Shown here piece after piece: positions 19,121 to 30,389 of a stretch of DNA of 64,000 nucleotides. The position numbers and the translations under genes were made by a program. The DNA lies in NCBI RefSeq assembly GCF_910592395.1, contig NC_088325.1, forward strand, positions 9,362,109-9,426,108, given 5' to 3'. Position 1 is the first letter of the stretch; each line of letters begins with the position of its first letter. The notes beneath the pieces were generated by a model. The model did not search any database, had not been told where the DNA came from, and saw only the letters and a list, made by a program, of their open reading frames with translations. This stretch comes from Lineus longissimus (taxonomy: Eukaryota; Nemertea; Pilidiophora; Heteronemertea; Lineidae).

Positions 19121-19569
19121 AAAGCCCGCAGCACACTAGCCGCCAACTTTGGCGACAAGAAGAGTTCATCTGACGCCTCTCGACGCCGAAGTTGGCGGCC
19201 AGTGGATTCCGGTCAGAGCATACCGTCCTGCCCAGAATCGGCGTCCAGTAGCGTCTTTTCCGCAACTTTAGGCTGCCATTTTGAAATCACGTGACATCAA
19301 GACGCATACTGATTGGCCATAGCCTCGCCGCCGACACCAATTCAGGCTGCAATCCGTAGCACACCTGGCTTCTTCTTGCGTTCAAACGCGGCGACACGCG
19401 TCAAAAATCAAATATGTTAGATATTTGGCGTTTAGTTGCGGCAAGTGGCGGCAAGTCATGTTCGCCGACGCCGTTCGTAGCAGACTAGGGATTTTTCAGG
19501 CGTTCAGGACTCTTGCGGCAAAAAACGCCAGTGAACGCCGAAGTTGGCGGCTAGTGTGCTGCGGGCTTT
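19121..19569. mobile_element. 449-bp MITE-like element with roughly 33-bp terminal inverted repeats
   Basis: Starts AAAGCCCGCAGCACACTAGC and ends with its reverse complement (GCTAGTGTGCTGCGGGCTTT). Inner copies of the CGCCGAAGTTGGCGGC motif and further GCGGC-rich repeats fill the centre, so the element is locally more GC- and CpG-rich than its surroundings. No transposase frame is present. No target duplication could be seen, so the superfamily is open (hAT and PIF/Harbinger elements often have such ends). Confidence 0.75.
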
Positions 19570-20059
19570 TGTCTCCATTAATTTTTGTGCGTACTGAATT
19601 TCCATTTCATTCTTAGGGCTACAGTCACTGGCTTCTTTTAAATGTCTCATCATGGTCGTGGATTAGTAAATCTGTTTATGGTGGTTTCTCTAAGGACTAA
19701 CCTGCCAAATACATTATCCTCTGATATTGCTCTACTTACGTCATTTTCAAACCAAGAAATCTTCGGTTCTGGATATGCACAGTTTGTTGTGCATGTTATT
19801 ATTGCATTAAGAAACAGGGGTTCTGTAGGTTTGTTTCGGATTTCGTAGGTCAGTGTAACGTCTGTTACCGGAACTGAAAACAGACAAAAAGGAAATCAGC
19901 CAACAACGAGAGAATTAAAAGCACATTTGTTTTCATGAACACTTCTGCCTGATCAAGGTAACTTATAGGTAAAATTATAGACTATTTGTGCACAAAATAT
20001 GTCCTGGGAACGTTGTGCTCAAATGGGGCTAGAAAGACGTGATGTAGCGAATGGATGAA
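19570..20059. other. Noncoding stretch
   Basis: No supportable gene; short open frames only. Confidence 0.4.
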
Positions 20060-20405
20060 TTGTTGGTTCACAATGTGATCTTTATTTTGCCTCTCTCTTT
20101 TTTTCTTCGATTTACTGCTTGAAATCTGTCACGAAAGGAGTTATTATTTTGAATAGTCTAGTTAAATTTGTATTAAGCTTTGTCTCCCGTCAGATTTATT
20201 TGGTATAAATCGCTAGGTTTTTTTTGAAATAGGCGTTTTGGTGGTCATTTGTCCGTTTATTTCGTGGATATTTTCGGTAGTGTCCGTTTACTCGAAAACT
20301 GTTTTTACAATTAAATAAAAGGTTTTTAAGGTATTTGATATAAATTAATATTACTATCTGTCGAGTGGGATTGTCGTCGGACATTGACTGTTGAGGTGGC
20401 ATTAC
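20060..20405. repeat. Dispersed repeat, copy 1 (second copy at 34215-34570)
   Basis: Shares a long, diverged match with 34215-34570 in the same orientation, from TTCACAATGTGATCTTAT to GTGGGATTGTCG-TGGAC, including GTGGTCATTT-GTTTATTTCG and AAATAAAAG-GTTTTAAG blocks. Low similarity suggests an old family. Confidence 0.65.
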
Positions 20406-21025
20406 ACAGTGCGGAGGACGGTGTCAAGGGCAGCGTAAAGTAGGCCCTGGGCAAGCGACACGAGGTAGTCTTTCAGTTCCTGCTGAGGCCTAATCATACA
20501 TCACAGGCACCATTCTGGGTAATATCCAGAGAAGAAGTCTACAGCATTTTCATTGCATTTAATTGATAAGTGCACCGATAGGTAGCGCCAACTTTTACAC
20601 CACTTGGATCTTGAAAATGGTAAATAATTGACCAAGAAATGGCTTGATGTGTGCAATCCTCAAACGGGCCTCAATCGGTTCAAAATGAATGATTTGGGAA
20701 TGCGGCATTACCACCGGCAGATAGCCAAATGCACCTAGTTTCTTTATTTGATGTGAAAATATGGGGTCATCTCGGCTATGTGGCCTAGAATTTTGACGAG
20801 CATAATTGACACTCGCACAACTACGCCCAACCTCGCGTGGCAGATGGAAGGTATGGTACATATTGAGGCCAAACTGGGGATAGAGATCCACTTCAAATGG
20901 CACAGATGCTAGGCTCATAAAATCGGTTAGATCCCTTTCCACATGGAAACTAAGACCAAGGCGTCAAATTAAATAGTATTTGGAACAAGATGGACCCATT
21001 CATGAACATGGTCACGGCCTGCGTC
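20406..21025. other. Noncoding stretch
   Basis: No gene supported. A 115-codon open frame on the minus strand (20595-20942) has no recognisable motif and is not called. Confidence 0.4.
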
Positions 21026-21029
21026 TTAA

Positions 21030-21621
21030 AGGGGTTGTGTGAAGTAAAAGGTACGCCATTATGAAGTGAAAATTCTGCTTCTAGACACTGAGCTGAAGAT
21101 GCCAATGCCATTTTTTTTAAATCGGCCCAGTAGTTTCCGAGTAATCCGCATAGCAAGGCCCGCAACTTCCCGCGCAAATTTGAAGTTCGCGCATGCGTGG
21201 TATCATTGTGGAGCAGAATGCATTCGGCGTTGACTCAGTCGATATGTGATCATTCGCACATCGATCGCGTCTGACATGTCTGACGTAGGCTAAACATAAC
21301 AAAACAAAACAAAGACCAGAATGCCTCGGCAATGTTCTGCCTAGAATTGTCGCCCGTCAACGAAAGCAGCCATGTTTATTACGAAACGGTACTTCCTGTG
21401 GCAAAACGGCAAATCTTCGTTGATTTTTCGCGCTGCCGCTGGCTCGCAAGCCGGTACACTATGACGTAATTAGGACATTTGGCGGAAAATTCGAAACTTA
21501 CGGTCATTTTCGAAAAAAAAATCATTATACATATTTTTTCCGTAACTTAACCTCGTTTTGGATATATCCGGACTCATGAAGACAAAATTCCTCTTTTGGA
21601 CCCCTAATTCACACAACCCCT
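21030..21621. mobile_element. TTAA-flanked inverted-repeat element (piggyBac/Kolobok-type MITE)
   Basis: Left end AGGGGTTGTGTGAA after TTAA (21026-21029); right end TTCACACAACCCCT before TTAA (21622-21625). The 14-bp termini are perfect inverted repeats and the TTAA duplication is exact. The 592-bp interior has no transposase. TTAA targets are used by piggyBac and Kolobok transposases; the end sequence does not decide between them by eye. Confidence 0.8.
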
Positions 21622-21625
21622 TTAA

Positions 21626-22689
21626 GAACTACATTTCTCGGGGGGGGGGGGGCAAACGGACCCCGTCCCCACTGTGTAGTGCCACCTGAACACTTATGCG
21701 GGCAAGACGAAAATATGTCATCATGGTTGAGAGTATATTCACTTCATGAATTAGAAGCTTTCCCTTTGAGAGTGCCGAATTGTAAAATAGAACGTGATTG
21801 ACAAACCTGGTGTTTTTCGCCAAAACTCATGCGTGCACGTTTTATACGTACAAATTTCTTATTTTTGAGGGTAAGTTCGACGTGTTCTAATAGAATATTG
21901 CGTCATTGATTTTCGTAACTGCGGACCGCCTTCTAAGTTTTCAAGGCGGTAAAATTTGAATCGAAGGGCTGAAAGCTGAATATTGAAACGACTACGGTAG
22001 CGCTTTCGTCCGTAAGATTGATTTTATTCTAAATGACAACTACACCTTTGTCATCCCCATGTTTTAAATTATGTATCCAATCTTTTGCAAGAGAAGATCA
22101 AGTCCGTAAAGGTGTTTTTGTTGATAATTTTCATGTTGAAATCTTGCTGTTTACATGTTCTTGTTCGTCCACCATTTTGTATGCCATGTGACGTCGAGTT
22201 TGTTCTTGGGTTAGTTCAATACCTGGCGAATGGCAATTGGCAATGGCGATGTGCCAAAAGTTTATCAAGCTATAAAACATACCTAAGTTTCAGTGGCCGG
22301 TGGTTTAACCAATCCAATTGTGAACCTGAGTTCGATAGGCTTGTCCTAACTTAAATTCAGTATTTCCAATTTACTGTATGCAGGTATAAATAGTAGTTGG
22401 TAAAACATGGATTCAGAGTTGAGACTCTGGACGCTGGACGCTGGGTTTTACATAATTGGATTGCACTGTCTGCATTCCATCAACCTCGCCTCCAGCCCAA
22501 GATGAATAGTTTATATGGTTTAATAACCCTTTTACGTGAACAGAGATTCGACCACCAAAGTTTACAGCGTTGACCTCAATAACTTGCACAGTAACATGGG
22601 ATGACCATCCCTTGATAGAAAATGATGCTGTTGAAATATAATTGAACTTCCACAATTATCGTGTAATGAGTCACAGGGTAATATTGATG
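21626..22689. other. Noncoding stretch
   Basis: Contains a run of 13 G at about 21639-21651 and small open frames with no motifs. No gene supported. Confidence 0.4.
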
Positions 22690-23045
22690 TGTAGAGAAAT
22701 TCCTATGCTATAAGATGAGGCTAAATTTGCCGACAGGGATTATGATGTATTGATGTTGTGATGTAATTTCTATGGACACCCATTAATCAACTTTTTTATT
22801 AACCAATATTTTCTGAATTTTTTTCACCAGAAGAAGCATGTTGTTTGAAAATACAGTTTAAAACACTGGATTATTCGCATTGCATTGCTCTAATTTTCCC
22901 TTAGCTTATTTGTAGCTTTTCGCACTCAGGCTCTGCACAGCACAAACATAACCAATGATATGGCATCTTGTCCTAGCTTTCCTGGCAGGAAACTTACACA
23001 CGTGAACTTGAATAAAGAAATAAGTGTTTGGATGACCACAGTGTT

Positions 23046-23282
23046 ACAAGTTGCAACTCAGAAGAAGGGGTCATATACCTCATTAATTGCACCTAATATG
23101 ACATACAATATATAGGCCAAACATCCAGGAAACTTAAAGCCAGACTTAATGAACACCGATCAGATACCGCCAGGAATAAGCAAACTTCGGTTGCTAACCA
23201 TTTTAACTCCAATGGACACAATCGTATCGAGCACATGAAAGTCTACTTTCCACGACGCAATGCGACGAAAATCGTCTGCTAG
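23046..23282 (+). pseudogene. GIY-YIG endonuclease domain of a Penelope-like element, fragment
   Basis: The frame opens at the insertion boundary and reads GVIYLINC, then a TAA at 23094-23096, then YIGQTSRKLKARLNEHRSD, a block with VANHFNSNGH, and TAG at 23280-23282. The GVIY/YIG pair, the following R-x3-Lys/Arg and the His-rich HFNSNGH are the signature of the Penelope C-terminal endonuclease. The reverse transcriptase part is absent. One stop replaces a residue in the linker between the two motifs. Confidence 0.85.
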
Positions 23283-23948
23283 AACGCGTAATAGCATGCC
23301 GCGAAGTTACTATTTATAGCTCACAAGGTCATTTGCATAAGATATTGATGACGTTTTAGTCACGTGACAGTCGGACATCGACACTAATTTCTACGCATTT
23401 GAGCTTATTTCAAAGTCAATTATCTTTGACCCTGCATTGTTTTTAGCATAAAAGATACCATAGAGTCAGAGAGAGAAATCTTCAGAACAATTATGTAGTA
23501 TTTTCAACACTCGGATATGTGCCAGATTGAATCTAACTGCCCTAGTTAGAAAGCCTGAATCCATTACGAAACCGCGTGTTTGTCCGACATTGCCTGTAAT
23601 TCAGCGATGGGGAAATAGAGGGCAGCAGCTGCAGTGACGTCATCTTCGCGGAATGCTATTGAATACTGTACATGAGTGCACTATTTCTCTCCAATTCATT
23701 ATTTTATTATCGTTTTTATGTGCATATTTGCATCATTTACGCCGTCTTGTTAACCAAATCAGATGACCTCGGACTCGGAGAACCTCCGGAAACTCCCGAA
23801 GCTGAAACTCAACATTACCTTCACCCTTGACCCCTGTCCTCCCGCGAATCAATGACTTTGTTTACTTTGTGTGTCAACAAACGGACACGAGGACGGGGAG
23901 TCTCAGTTGTAAAAATGACGTCTGTCACTACCTAATGTCTTCTGTTAT

Positions 23949-24313
23949 ACTGTAGAGTATGCATTATCCGGTTGTCTAAAGAACGGCGAGCCCGTATTGT
24001 TTCATTGAATAGCCATGTTCCGGGGCTGGGCGCCTGGTGCCTGATCATCAGCATCAGCATCACCATGGTTCATGGGAAGAACGCCTTTGAGAATGACGGT
24101 GATAAGCAAAAGTTGAAAACTTTTCATTTTGCTGTCTGAACCTTGGAACATTACCACGTTTATACGAGAACACAGCAATATTAACAGAAGTCGTGTTGCG
24201 CAACGATGGACAAGCTTGTAGTCTCGCTTGTAGTCTAGTCCTGAACATGGATTTTCAGTGAATCACTACGGGTTCGCTGTTCTTTAGACAAACGGATAAT
24301 GCATACTCCACAG
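23949..24313. repeat. About 55-bp inverted repeats 250 bp apart
   Basis: The segment at about 23950-24010 (ACTGTAGAGTATGCATTATC ... GAACGGCGAGCCCGTA) pairs with 24255-24313. It can be a small inverted-repeat element or part of the Penelope-like insert's terminal repeat. A degenerate stretch just right of it (24350-24392, ending TCCGAAACGTTAGTC) recalls the sequence around Penelope hammerhead ribozymes but lacks a clear CTGATGA core. Confidence 0.6.
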
Positions 24314-24826
24314 TAAATCGTATAAAAACTGAATTCATTCTGTCTGTACATTGACTTTGAAAAAGGAACAAATAATCCGAAACGTTAGTCTTTTACAACG
24401 TTGTTGTGTTGTTTTTTCCCATTATCCTGACGCAAGGACCCAACGCGCCGCGGCAAAATAGCAAAGCTGGCGAAACATTTATAACGGATCACCGTGATCT
24501 CATTATGGATTTATAGCGCGATTTTGGGGTTGCAACTATTTTGCTGTATATTGTCACGAGGAAAGAAAAGCAAGCGACCCACCGCCAACCTATTTATGTA
24601 AAGTGATAATTAGAAGGTATACAGTTCATAAATGTTAATAAATAATCATTCCTTATCGTCTTTTGAGAGCATTTTTAATTGTAAAAAATGTATATGCCTA
24701 CGTCACAGAGTCTCTGCAATGGTCATTTTTATCACAGTAGTCTCGCGCAGCCAGACCTTCTTCACTTATTAGTCTGGCGCAAGCCAGGCGTTCATTGTAC
24801 TAGACCTAGACGTTTTACACCACAAT

Positions 24827-25238
24827 ACGGTGGCCCATAGAGGACATGCGTTTATTTTCAATATAATAGAAAAAAATTATTTTTACAATGCGTTTTTTTC
24901 TCTCGAATTACAACCGCCGTCGGATTTATTTCTCACCGCCGAAAAAATAATTTCCACCGCCGGGTAAAAAATATTAATATCCACCGCGGTGGATATTAAT
25001 TTCTACCGCGGTCGATATTAATATCCACCGCGGTCGATATTAATTTCCACCGCGGTCGATATTAATTTCCACCGCGGTGGTGGGAATTATTATTTTTTAC
25101 CCGGCGGTGGAAATTATTTTTTCGGCGGTGAGAAATAAATCCGACGGCGGTTGTAATTCGAGAGAAAAAAAACGCATTGTAAAAAGAAAATTTTTCTATT
25201 ATATTGAAAATAAACGCATGTCCTCTATGGGCCACCGT
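24827..25238. mobile_element. 412-bp near-perfect palindromic element with 8-bp target duplication (hAT-like)
   Basis: Termini ACGGTGGCCCATAG and its reverse complement; arms of about 190 bp are almost perfect inverted copies. The centre (24970-25085) is about five repeats of a 22-25 bp unit with CCGCGG and ATATTAAT. The duplication ACCACAAT is present at 24819-24826 and 25239-25246. An 8-bp duplication is typical of hAT transposons. The whole unit would fold into one long hairpin, and both strands show spurious mirror-image open frames for this reason. Confidence 0.9.
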
Positions 25239-25516
25239 ACCACAATGTATCTGGGGCGAAGAAACACTGCGCAAGATTACCTCGAGCTGGAGCTAAGAAT
25301 AGATTAGGCTTATGAGCATACTTCCACATTCAGTTTTCACAGAATGGTGCATATCGCGCGAAGCTACTTAGCCTAATACCGTTAGGTCCCGCGTGGTGGC
25401 GCTGAGGCGGCCGCTGTAATCAAGAGAGTGTTTGAGTCACTCTTTGTTATGACGGACCTAACCTAAATTGCTTACATTTTCACATTGCTACAATGAAAGA
25501 CCTAATTTTGAAACCA

Positions 25517-25588
25517 CATGTCTGTTGACTGTACTTTAAGAGAGACTGCATCATGACTTGTCTCTCTTAAATCACAGTCAACAGACAC
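25517..25588. repeat. Hairpin: about 27-bp inverted repeat
   Basis: GTCTGTTGACTGT-TTTAAGAGAGA at about 25519-25546 pairs with TCTCTCTTAAA-ACAGTCAACAGAC at about 25561-25587, with a loop of about 14 nt. It lies near the right end of the 2.6-kb insert. Confidence 0.75.
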
Positions 25589-26198
25589 CACTATACCCCC
25601 TCATACTCAGAAACCACAAACGCCCACCCCTTCCTGCTACCTTGATACTTCTGGATGACCACAGTGTGTCATATTTCTAGGGCTAAGACAGGTCATCTTT
25701 ATAATTCTAAGATAATTATAAAGTTCAAGCAAACAGACAGTGATTTGATTAGAAATGAGTGGTAAGAGTGTTCATGTAACAAGTGTCCACACTGGCACGA
25801 GTGCTTATCCAGTTATGAGTAGTGGTTTATCATCCAATCACGTACCTTTTCTTTAGCGCTTCGTCAGCTTTGAATACTGGTGGAATTCGCAAGAGGAAGA
25901 ACGTGATAAAAACTCATTTTCGTTTGTAATTATTACAGCAGACCATGCTGGAATGTCTTCTGAACAATGGAGACAGATAATAGTGAGAAAAAAACACAGA
26001 AAATTGTGGTTCATAAAAAATTGATTAGGGGGTGTCCACACAAATTGCATCACAACATCATTACATCATAATACCTGTCGGCAAATTTATGGCCTAGGAA
26101 TTTCTCTATACATCGGCAGTACCCGGGCAATTTTTTACACAGTGGTTTTCGAGAAACTTAGGAAAACCGGTGTCCATAAACTTTTGACCAAGAGTGTA

Positions 26199-26703
26199 CA
26201 TGCTACACAGTATAGCACATGAAATTATCTTCACAACTTAGTGAGATATGGTAGGAATCAGCGCATTGTGTACCTTAAATGAGGTATAGGGCTACAAAAA
26301 GAGTGCTCTATTCATTCAAGACATGCTCTACACAAACATAAACCTATAAACATATGTGTTCAAGTTATCCTCTAGAAATATATACCAACAAATCCGCGTC
26401 AAGTGCAATAGAACAGAAATCAGTCGTTGTTAAATCTGCCTGTGTTTTCAAACGTGTTATTTAATTCTGCTAGCACTGTGGTAACAGTAGTGGACAGTTC
26501 CTTCTGACAGTGTCCGAATCCCTACACTGATGCCAGGCCGAAGGGTAAAATTCCACATCTCAGCGTTAATGCAATATTGACATACTAGTAACAAGAACGC
26601 AGGCCGGAAGGTAGATCAAATTCCAAGTTTTTTAAAATTTTTTGTATGTCAAGTCATGTTGTCAAAAGACACCCGCACACCAAGTTTAGACTTTCTTGAC
26701 TCA
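26199..26703. other. Noncoding stretch
   Basis: Nothing recognised. Confidence 0.4.
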
Positions 26704-26705
26704 AT

Positions 26706-27794
26706 GGGCCATATGAGTAAAAACTAGCAATTGCTTTCTCTACCGAATTTGAAGCATTTGCTTGTACTCGTATGAATAAAACCGTAGCAAATGCTCGGAA
26801 ATTTACGTTTTTGCTACAAGTCAAAGCAAACGCTTTTTAGCCTCTAGAGTTTGCTTCGAAAGGGAGGAATTGCTTGTCTTCATATGAATAAAGCACAGCA
26901 TATGCTTTTTACTTCATAGGAAATGCTTCAATTTTTCAAGGTTTCTCCAGATCAGGTGGCAAGAAAATTGAAGTAAGAGGTTTGTCATTTTTCCGAAGGG
27001 CTGATTTTATGCGTTTTGGTCACGAACGTTGTATTTGCCTTGAAAGCCATGTCACGTAGATGCATATCATTCACTGCATCGATTCTATGAAGCCACGTAT
27101 AGCGGAGGTCATATCATTTGACAATTTATTCGGAGGACACTCAAGATGTGGCTTTGAGCACGAAAGACCAAATGTTAAGTGTTACTTCACAATATGCGAG
27201 AACTCAGGTTTCGGCCGGCGAGGTGGAGGACAAATTTTTCTATCAAAGTGATCATTCCAAAACAATTGCAAAGGGGCTCCTTAGCAGTAGAGGCTCTATG
27301 ATATATAACGAGGCAAATTATTGAACGGATGCAGGACTTCCCAAGTTAGATGACAGATGAGTCGGATGATGATGAAGCGAGAAAGTGTGTCAAGGAGGAC
27401 AGAACACTCAGCAATTTCGCCAACATCTTTTCACCAGGTGACGTCTTGACCCCTTATCCCGAATACAAAGGTCAGTCGTGTGCTCCTCTCTCACACACAT
27501 AAGACAAAAAAACTTGTTGGTCAGTTATAGGTGTCAAGTGAAAAGCCCTGAAGTTCAGGATCCCTTCTAACAACACCAAAACCATAAGAAGATTACCAGC
27601 ACCGACCATTCATAAGAAATATGACATCGGGACTGACCTTCAAGCATTTGCAAGAAGATTTTTAGCAAAGCATCTGCAGTGAAAGGTCCACATTATTCAT
27701 ACGAAAACCAGCATCATCTTCTTCTTTTAGCAAATACTGCCTCTACTTGAAGGATTTGCCTCCAAGGAAATGCTAGTTTTTATTCATATGGCCC
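26706..27794. mobile_element. 1.1-kb inverted-repeat element with amplified motif
   Basis: Left end GGGCCATATGAGTAAAAACT and right end AGTTTTTATTCATATGGCCC are inverted repeats, with AAT on both outer sides as a possible 3-bp duplication. Near each end, variants of AGCAAATGCT and of CATATGAATAAA recur several times. There is no transposase frame; a non-autonomous DNA transposon is likely, superfamily undecided. Confidence 0.65.
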
Positions 27795-27941
27795 AATGGT
27801 GAGCTGGTGAGCCACCATGGACGATGTACAAAACGTGATGGCATGAGCTCGCCCATGAGAGCTGAAATGTAGCATGCGGCAAAGGTTTGTGTGCACAGCA
27901 TAAAGTATGCCAATTATAGAACAAATATAGAACAAAATGTA

Positions 27942-28902
27942 CACACATGGTCAAGAGTTTATGGACACCAGTTTTCCTCAATTTTCTCGAAAACCACTGG
28001 GTTAAAAAGTGCCTGGGCACTTTCGATGTGTAGAGAAATTCTTAGGCTATAACATGCATTGACGTATATAGGATGAAGCTAAATTTGCCGACAGGTCTTA
28101 TGATGTAATGATGCTGTGATGTAATTTGTATGGACACCTCCTAATCAACTTTTTTATGAACTAATTTTCTCTGGGTTTTTTGCTATTATCTGTCTCCGGT
28201 GTTTAGAAGACATTCTAGCATAGTCTGCTGCAATAATTACTAATGGCAATGGCTTTTTATTACATTTTTCCTCTTGCAATTTCAACCAGTATTCCAAGCT
28301 GACCAAGCACTAATGAAATGGTCCTCGATTGTTTGATAGACAACGACTCATAATTTGATGAGCACACGTGCCACTATTTGATACTTGTTACATAAACATT
28401 CATAACACTCATTTCTAACCATATCACTGTCTGCTTGATTGAAATTCATAACTCAGAATTATGAAGATGACATTAGGCCTAAAAATATGACACTGTGGTC
28501 TTCTTCATTCAAGGTTTCCTGCCAGGAAAAATGAGGACAAGGTGCCATGTCATTGGTTATGTTTATGCAGTGCCTCAGTGAGAAAAGTAACAAGTAAGGG
28601 AAAATTAGGGCAATGCAATGAGAATAATCCGGGATTTAATGTTTTAAACTGTATTTTCCAACAATATGTTTCTTCTGGTGAAAGAAAACCAGAAGCAAAG
28701 TTGGTCAGTAAAAAATTATTAGTGGGTGGTTATACAAATAACATCACAGCATCATTACATCATAATACCTGTGGGTATATTTAGCCTCATCTTCTAGCCT
28801 TGGAATTTCTCTGCACATCGATAGTACCCGGGCAATTTTTGACCCTGTGGTTTTCGAGAGAATTGAGGAAAACTTGTTTCCACAAATTTTTGACCATGAG
28901 TG
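27942..28902 (+). mobile_element. Tc1/mariner-like MITE, copy 2 (intact)
   Basis: Ends CACACATGGTCAA and TTGACCATGAGTG with TA at 27940-27941 and 28903-28904. Terminal inverted repeats extend about 230 bp with moderate divergence. The internal part has no transposase. The copy at 22690-26196 is the same family in the opposite orientation. The right end lies 61 bp from the splice donor of the Ig-like exon. Confidence 0.8.
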
Positions 28903-28963
28903 TACATGTGCTGTAGCTGATTATGCCACCACTATTTTAAGCACGAGAGCGTTTAAAACTTAC

Positions 28964-29305
28964 CAAAAGGACTTAAATACACAAGGTCGATATGCCTTCC
29001 ATGAATACACCGATAGGATCCTTCATCCACGAATTGGACATCCTTTATTGTCAAATTAAAAAATCTAAATGTTCTCCCAGTCTTTGAACATGATATGACA
29101 TATTTCTCTTCTTTGAAAGAATCACAGTTAGCAGTTCTCGTTTTGAACGTTGGCGGCGACTGCCAGTGTACAGGCATCATCACGTGTTTAGCGTCAGTTT
29201 TCAATTTACACCACAAACTGACGATTTCTCCTTTCTTCACTTTGACTGGTCCTGACTGTACTGTGATTTTGTTATCATTCTGGGAGTAAGCACCGGTCAA
29301 TAATC
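28964..29305 (-). CDS. Exon encoding an immunoglobulin-like (V-type) domain
   Basis: Minus strand: a polypyrimidine tract with TTTTCTTTTCAG ends at 29306, and the exon runs 29305-28964 (342 bp, 114 codons) to a donor GTAAGT at 28963-28958. Both junctions are phase 1, the rule for exons encoding single Ig domains. The translated domain has the first Cys in SLWCKL, a Trp in PVHWQS, a FFNLTIKDVQ strand and DEGSYRC with the second Cys, that is the canonical B-strand Cys, C-strand Trp and D-x-G-x-Y-x-C signature. The protein is likely an extracellular receptor or adhesion protein, but no other exon of the gene is recognised in the window. It is the best candidate host gene here. Confidence 0.8.
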
Positions 29306-30389
29306 CTGAAAAGAAAATCGAAGATTTGCTGTATCTGAATCTTCTAGGTGATAAGCGCCGGTTGTTATTGCAGGCGGTTCAATAATTTTCTAAGCATAGG
29401 TATTTTTCAGAATAGGTTGTGAGAATGTTGGGTAGTTCCTTTAAAGTATCGACTCCAGTTTACCTTTAAAGTCAAATAGCCCCTGTAAATGTACTTAGTT
29501 TATGGCCTCACAAATTAAGGTAATTCAATCGATTTCAATTCATGTTTGAGGCGAAACACTAATAACGTTTGTAGTGTAGCAACCAAGGAAAGGTAACGGA
29601 AAAGGTCAAACAAGCTAAATATAATGTGTACTGTACTTAAACACAGCCAGCTCCTAGAAAGTGTTCGGAATAGCTCTAAAATGTCCCAAATCATGTGTGT
29701 CAAGTTTGCTTAGTTATAAACAGGCGCAATAAATTTACGAATCAAGCCTTTGGTACTTCGATGCGATGATGTTTTTGCAAGACCAGGAGACACCGTCCAA
29801 ATCCATAAGTTCTCTCGTGATGGCGACAGAAGCAGAAGTCAGCGAAGACGAGGAACTTAGAGAGGTGAGTACTATAAAAGGACACTGATAAATGGGGAAC
29901 ACAGATATTCATGCGCTAACACAGATATTCATACGCTACACCGATGTGTGTGTTTGTGTCAAATGAAAAATACCCCCTCTAAAAACATTGGACGTTTTCG
30001 TTTAATGATAGAAAAAGATATATCGGTATATTGTTGCAGCTACAACTCATTTATTTCTCCAACATTACTCGTGCAATCTTTGTTAACAATCATAAATTTA
30101 CATTGGTACAGTATCCTCATGCCAAATAGGGGATGATGTTTCCGACACCAAATTCCACAATTGGGAATTAAAAACAGTGTTTGTTTGCAAATGGTCATCA
30201 GGTGACTCCCTGTGCACCTTTGGTCATCAGTGCGACCCAGTCATGGGTAACTGTCACTAACAAAACGCATTCCGATACTCATGGTAGTGATATAGAGAGC
30301 GTATCAATTACATACACTTGTCCAATTGCCAAGTAACAGCTCCTTCCTTGCAGAAGTAATATTGGTACATGTCTCTAACAGATTTAGCT
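29306..30389. other. Mostly noncoding; possible small first exon at 29820-29864 (+)
   Basis: At 29820 an ATG opens 15 codons (MATEAEVSEDEELRE) ending exactly at a GTGAGT donor (29865), which could be a 5' exon. No matching acceptor or downstream exon was identified, so it is only noted. The rest has no recognised content. Confidence 0.25.

Larger units (their letters stand above)
23045..25651 (+). mobile_element. 2.6-kb insertion with 16-bp target duplication, Penelope-like at its left end
   Basis: TGGATGACCACAGTGT occurs at 23029-23044 and again at 25652-25667, exactly at the point where the surrounding element is interrupted. The insert begins in a GIY-YIG endonuclease frame, suggesting a 5'-truncated Penelope-like retroelement. 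The remaining interior holds an inverted repeat pair (23949/24313), the hAT-like palindrome at 24827-25238 as a second-level insertion, and a hairpin at 25517-25588. Confidence 0.7.
22690..26196 (-). mobile_element. Tc1/mariner-like MITE, copy 1, split by an insertion
   Basis: The two outer parts, 22690-23044 and 25652-26196, together match the reverse complement of the element at 27942-28902. The right end (GACCAAGAGTG before TA at 26197-26198) is intact; the left outermost TIR is missing. The middle, 23045-25651, is a foreign insert flanked by a 16-bp duplication. Confidence 0.75.

Noticed and set aside
20595-20942. 115-codon frame on the minus strand
   Set aside because: No motif, no neighbours, and not part of any recognised element; a chance frame is likely in this stretch.
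24826-25307. Mirror-image open frames on both strands
   Set aside because: They arise from the 412-bp palindrome, which gives the same translation on both strands.
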